64,000 nucleotides of DNA from Stictocephala bisonia (taxonomy: Eukaryota; Arthropoda; Insecta; Hemiptera; Membracidae): positions 902,180-966,179 of the forward strand of contig JAQJVL010000291.1 of assembly GCA_035578905.1 (NCBI GenBank), read 5' to 3'. A model generated the notes under the pieces. That model was not told the DNA's origin. It did no database searches and was given only the letters and a program-made list of their open reading frames with translations. The position numbers and the translations under genes are program-made. Of this stretch, positions 53,901-59,900 are shown piece after piece. Within the stretch, counting starts at the first letter, position 1. Each line of letters begins with the position of its first letter.

Positions 53901-56900
53901 AGTTTGAAAACTGTTGTAGGCCGTTTCTGAGTCAAGTGCGGAGTGTACTGGTTGCCAGTCGTTGTGCTTCAATTCAACTTTTAGGTGGTTGAGATTTGTA
54001 GTGCCCATTTGTCTTTTTTTTTATTCTTTGACAAGTTAGATCTGGTCTTCTTTTGTCAGATATTAAGCAGATTTGTACTGTATGGTCATATAGTCCGAAC
54101 TGGATAATGATGGCATTTGTGTCATTCTCAGCCACATTTGTGCAGATGCAGTCGATGGAAGAGGCTGTTTCGAAGGTGATACGAGTTGCTGGTAGTTTTA
54201 GTTGTCTGATGTTGTGAGAAATTAGTTTTTCTTCTAGAAGGATATTGTCGGGATTGTTCTTCAGCCTGTCAATGTTTATGTCTCCAACTAGTACTACATG
54301 ATTTTTGTATGCTTGGATGAAGTCCAGGAAGTCTGATAAGATGTTTATGCTAGACATCAGGTTTTCACTTGGTGATCTGTACACTCCAAGAATGTACAAG
54401 GTTTTTATTTTGTATTCTCAATTATTTTAATTGAGGCTGCCTCACAGGTGAGTTCTCTATAGAAGTCAGAAATGTCTAAATGGTCTATTTGTGCCTCAAA
54501 TAGACCATTTAGACATTTCTGTATCTTTAGAGTAGATCGCAACTCCCCCTAGTTTGTGGTTCTCTCTGGAGTAATCAGTTATTAGAGAATACCCTTCTAG
54601 TTGTGTGTTTTCTAGTTCTTGTCTGGCTCTCCAAGAACCTCCTAACAGGGCCTATCCTAACATGGACCTAATAGAGGCCATGTTCTGTTAGGACGACAAT
54701 GGTAGGGTCAGTCTCGCTTAGCAGATGACTCAGTCTATCTATTTTCTTTCTAAGGCCATGTATGTTCTGATGTAGTATACTTATGGAGTTAGTGTCTTGC
54801 AGTTCTTTTTCAGGTTTGAGTTTAAAAAGAATCTGGTTTTGAATTTTGTGTTTTTGTGCAGGGAGGTTCTAAAAAATCCAAGGTCTGGTTTGTGAAGTCG
54901 GACTGTACTTGGTGATATCGGGTTTCTGGGAGAGCTGTATTGTTACTCCTCTTGGTCTTTGGACCATTACGGAGTGTTACTGTTTTATTGTCCTTCAGAC
55001 TGTTTTTTTGAGATGGGTTTTGTTTGTAGGAGTCTGAGCTGTCAAAATATATGGCGTCAAGGTCTTCATTTTGGGCTTTCTTTTTCGCTGTACGTCATGT
55101 CCTATTTGTACAAACTAGTGGGCCTACATCTGATCCATCTGCATTTTTATGTATATCAAGTTTAACAAGTATTAGTCCTGAGCTTATATTTTGTGACATA
55201 GATGAACACTGTACAGGTAAAAAGTCATTTTTATATTCCTCTAGGAACTCACTATAAGTTTGCCCTTTCTTCAGTTTGGTGGTGTTTATTGGAGGTTTCC
55301 ATCCATTTGAAGAATATGTCAAAGAAGTTTTTACAGGACCTGACGAGCATGTTTTTTGTTCAACATCAGCTTGAGGCTGCCCTTTATGTTTCTCTGTGCC
55401 TTTAATAAGTGGTTTACTTTTTGCAACTTGTAAGGAAACACTGAAGTGGTTTTTTCCTAATACTTTGACTTCTTTTACCCAGGAATGAGTTTGAATGTGA
55501 AGCGGGTGTTCTTCCAACTCTCTGCCATTCTTACAGGTCAGGCATTTGGTATCTTCACTGGTGTATTGCCGTATGTATGCAATTGTTTTTTGTATTTCTG
55601 TCATCTGATACTCAACTTTTTCCTGATGGACTTTCAACTCAGCTAATTGATGACACATGGGTACAGGCAGATCTAACATATTTGCGTTGAGGGTTTGTGT
55701 TTCTGAGTTTCTTAATGTGTTACTCTTATAACTCTTCTTACTGTTGGCTGTGTTATCATGTTGTTTTTCTGAAAGGCGGGCTATTTCTTTATCATAATTG
55801 CTTATTGTTTTTCTCTTTCCCTATCAAGGTCCTCAAAGATCTGTTCAAGCTCTTTCCACAGTTGTTTTTCTTATTTAACTGGTTTTCAATTTTGTTAACA
55901 AAATCAACCAGACTGGCTATTCTATTCATTAAAGTCTCTTTTTCCTGTTCAAGATCTTCAATCTGTGCTTGGTATCTTGCCTCATTTAAGCCAGATGCTT
56001 CAGAAATGTGTTTAGTCAATTGACAGTTTTTAAGCATTGCCTCGTGTAGGTCACTTTTAAGCTTGCTGTTTTCAGCTAAAAGGACTGATCCCACCTCTGC
56101 TGCCAGGGTAAGGGATGTTTCTAAATCAGCGCTTTGAGAATTTTGTATTTTTACTTGGATATCGTTAATGCTACTTGCTGTGTAGGTACAGTTTCCTGAT
56201 CTTCTATGTAAATGTTCTCAGGGATATTTATTTGAGAATTTGTATTACTATGTACATGTTGATTAGATGTTAAAGTATTACCAGCAGTAGCTTTAAAGGC
56301 CGCATCTGCAGATTTCAAAGCATTGTTGAAAACTTTATTTTTAAAATTATTTGGGCGCATAACACCATAGATATGGATATTCTCTTGGTATGGGAAGAGG
56401 CTGGTCTTGTTCACTAGAGTGGTTTGGTTTTCTCCAAAGAATGTAATATTAAACTTTGTTATTTGATTAACATTTTTAATAACATCTGTTATCCTAACAG
56501 GCCAGTATCGGTAACCTTTTAGCTTTGCAAAAACAATATCACCTTCAGAAAATTGATTAGTTATATCAGACATTATTTAATATATTGTCCAGTTATAAAA
56601 TTTAAAAATACAGTTTTTTAAGCCAGGTTTGCCTGATTCCTATTGTCCAGTAATTGAATGTAAAGAATACAGTTTTTAAGCCAGGTTTGCCTGATTCCTA
56701 TTGTCCAGTAAATGAATGTAAAAAATACAGTTTTTTAAGCCAGGATTGCCTGATTCCTATTGTCAAAATTAATTATTTGTAGTCAGCAGTGAAATGTTAT
56801 AATTGGTTTGATTTTAAGAATTAAATCAATATCCTTGTCCTTATTTATATGACAAGCCTTAGAGCTTTGTAATGGAAGCTTGTTTTTGATTGATAGTAAT

Positions 56901-59900
56901 GATTGTTTTATTTTTACTAATGGCCTAAAAAAAGTTTTAATGTTGTGTTTCTATATCGTATTGATTTTTTATGTTTCCACATCACATAAGGTAAAACTGC
57001 TATCATTTTGTTTGTCTGCTATTTTATTTATTTATCAATTTTGTAGGATTTTCTTGCTTGTAATATAATACAGTTTTAAAAATAAAATTAATCCAGCTTC
57101 ACATAAATAGTACAGGGAATTTAGAGAATTTACCATTGTTATTTGACAAGAAGGAAGTTTCTTCAATAGTTAGTGATTCAACCAACTTATTGGCAGTTTT
57201 TATTAGCTATGTTTAAATCATATGTAAATTCAGTTGGTAAAAATGATGACTTTTTTTATTGTTATTACAATAATTTTCAAACTAATTGTATACTGTCCAC
57301 CATATTATATTCTTTAGGAAAAAATTATGCTGGAGATTTTGCTTGGACTAATTTGCTTTGTATTCTGATATTTGTGTTTAAGAACACGTTTATATGAGTG
57401 AAATTGTGTGTGAGTCGTCTTTAACCTGTCATTGTAGCGAGAATAATAATAACAAAACAATTTCTTGTGGATGGATAACAGTTTAATTCATTGTGATTAG
57501 TTTGGTATAAGTCTCATTTAATAATTCAAACAAGTTAATGAGAAATTACTTTTTTTGTAAACCCTTGCAAACTCGGAAATAACATAAACTAGACAACATT
57601 TCGTTGAGCAAATATTAACTCTGATATTTATGTTTTACTAAAATAGTACTGTGGCACTAATAAAACATGCAGAAAAATAATGAAGAGTTTATGAAGTAAC
57701 TCCATAATTCGTTTACATCAAGGCTGTGTTGGGCACGTAAGGTATACTCTGCTCAAGGAAAAGTGTAGACCAGATGTTTAGCCTAAGCGTAAAATAATAT
57801 TAACAATTTTCAAGAAAATAAATGTTTCTTCAGTAAGAAATAATGAGTTGGTTGATGTTCGACTTTGAGGTGTGGTCGTGTTCAGTTCTTAATCGATTTA
57901 ACAGTGCTTGGTATATTTTAATCACTAGTTTATTTTTATTACAGTAATTTAGTTTTAGTGATATTACAAGTTTTTTTATTTAGATGTGACGATAATGTTA
58001 TAGGATTCAGTATATACATAATTATCAGTTTTAGTGCAATTCTAATATTTAGGCCCTTTTAAATTTTAGTTAATGTTCTGTTAGTAATTGACAAGAAGTG
58101 TTTGCAATGGAAGAGGCCATAGCTGAGCCAGTGACTGTACACTAGGTGTGTGGTATTCAATTCAATTCAATTCAATTCAATTCAATTCAATTCAAAATAT
58201 TCTTTATTCGTCAAATATACAATTGTATACATGAATGGTGTCAATTTTACTTAAAACTAAAATATTACTAAAGTACAAAGTTATGAGTTTGTCTTTGACC
58301 AGTATTCATTAAAATTGTATAAGGCTGCTTCAATAAAAAAAATTTTTAACAATTTTTTGAACTTTTTCATATTTATTTCATTTTTTATAGATATTGGGAG
58401 GTGTATCACCGCCAAAAACTTGTTGACTATTATCTAGTTTTGAAAACTCCTGGATCTTTCTTCCTAGTTCAAGAAAATTCTATTTTATATGAGAGTACTA
58501 TTTTAGTGTCACTTAAATATCACAATTAATTTATGTTTAAAGAAATGTTGTCTAGTGTTTGTCGTTACCGAGTTTGCAAATGTTTACAATAAAAATTAAT
58601 TTATGGTTAACCTGTTTGAATTATTGAATGAGACTTATACTAAACTAATCACAATGAGTCAAACTGTCATCCATCCACAAGATATTATTTTATTATTATT
58701 ATTCTCACTACAGTGACAGGTTAAAGACCACTCTTGCGCAATTTCACTCATGTAAACGTGTTCTTAAACACAAATATCACAGTAAAAATCAAATTGGTTC
58801 AAGCAAAATCTCCAGCATACTTTTTTCTTAAAGAATATAACATGGTGGACACTGTACAATTAGTTTGAAAATTATTGATTACTTATTTTAAGTTTGGCAG
58901 CAAATTAAATCTCAGAGTTCTGTCATTTCAGACCAGTGGCTTGTGGCCGTTCCGCAAGTACCAAAGTTATTTTATTTGGACTATAAATTGCAGAGTCAAT
59001 GTCCACTAACACAAGTTGCATTTTTGAATGTGAATTTTATGTAAATCATACATACATACTTATATATGTATATATATATATATATGGTTAATGGTGCAAG
59101 CACTAATCTTTAATCAAAATTACAACACAAAATAAAATAACCACTATCATATGAAGAGTATTGTATAGTATGTGTTGGGGGCATGTAACACATTTCAGGA
59201 GCTGCCACAGATCGATGGTGTTCTGTTAAAAACTAAAGTACTAAATTGTAATTTTGTTGCCATTTGTTTACTGAAAATGTATGTTTTTTTAGCTCTACAA
59301 CACTTTGATGGACTACCGCAAGGATGACAGTTCTGTGCAGTTAGTAACATTTGAATCCAAGTTGAGGCTCGGCCACAAGTTTATCTACAGAGATAAACGG
59401 ATACCATATATAGTCAAGTAGGTTGCTACGACAGATTGTTGGGTTACAAATAATATTTTATGACATGCTTACTTTTAATCTCATATAAGAAATAATATCT
59501 TCAACCCTACTGGTGTTGGACAATCTCTAACATTGCCCAGTGTCAGCGTTGATAATATTGACAATATGTGAAGATTTTTTATTTTGGCTACTAAGAGACC
59601 AAAAGCTCATCATGGACATATAAAGTTATGTCATTGGAAAGAGAACTTCCAAATGAACATTTTGGTGCCTTTGGTTTGCTCCAAGTCTGTCTATAGCAAT
59701 AAAATACAATATTATTTTTACGGCTCATTTTACACATAAGTATTTTAGCGTCTGCTATTGGTTGTGCACGTTGTAAACAAACTTTGTTTTGCCGACTTCA
59801 TTTAGTGTTGACATTGTGCTTTGCTAATTCATTATTGTTTTATTGTTAGTTTCATATGTAGTTAAAAGGGTGATTCTTGTTGATCAAGTGAAATTTGGTA

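Larger units (their letters stand above)
52392..56760 (-). mobile_element. CR1/Jockey-like LINE with a PWWP-domain ORF1, 3'-truncated
   Basis: Read on the minus strand: tandem 58-bp monomers (56760-56583), ORF1 (from 56573), an APE endonuclease (about 54790-53700) and a reverse transcriptase with YADD (about 53680-52395). The RT breaks off shortly after [11 protein letters not shown] at 52392, against the decayed transposase. All domains are frameshifted in places. The order ORF1-EN-RT and the RT landmarks place it in the CR1/Jockey group; clade not resolved. It resembles the relic at 26110-27470 in its LLTNDF...MYADDT region. Confidence 0.9.
45356..59292 (+). other. ABHD12 intron 8 (13.9 kb)
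   Basis: The largest intron and almost wholly transposon-derived. It holds palindromic MITE pieces flanking a Harbinger transposon (46476-50678), a decayed Tc1/IS630-like transposase (51380-52390), a PWWP-domain LINE (52392-56760), and a long inverted repeat (57269-58876) with a LINE 3' end inside. 45360-45880 and 58880-59290 show nothing recognisable beyond a TA run near 59065-59085. Confidence 0.7.
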
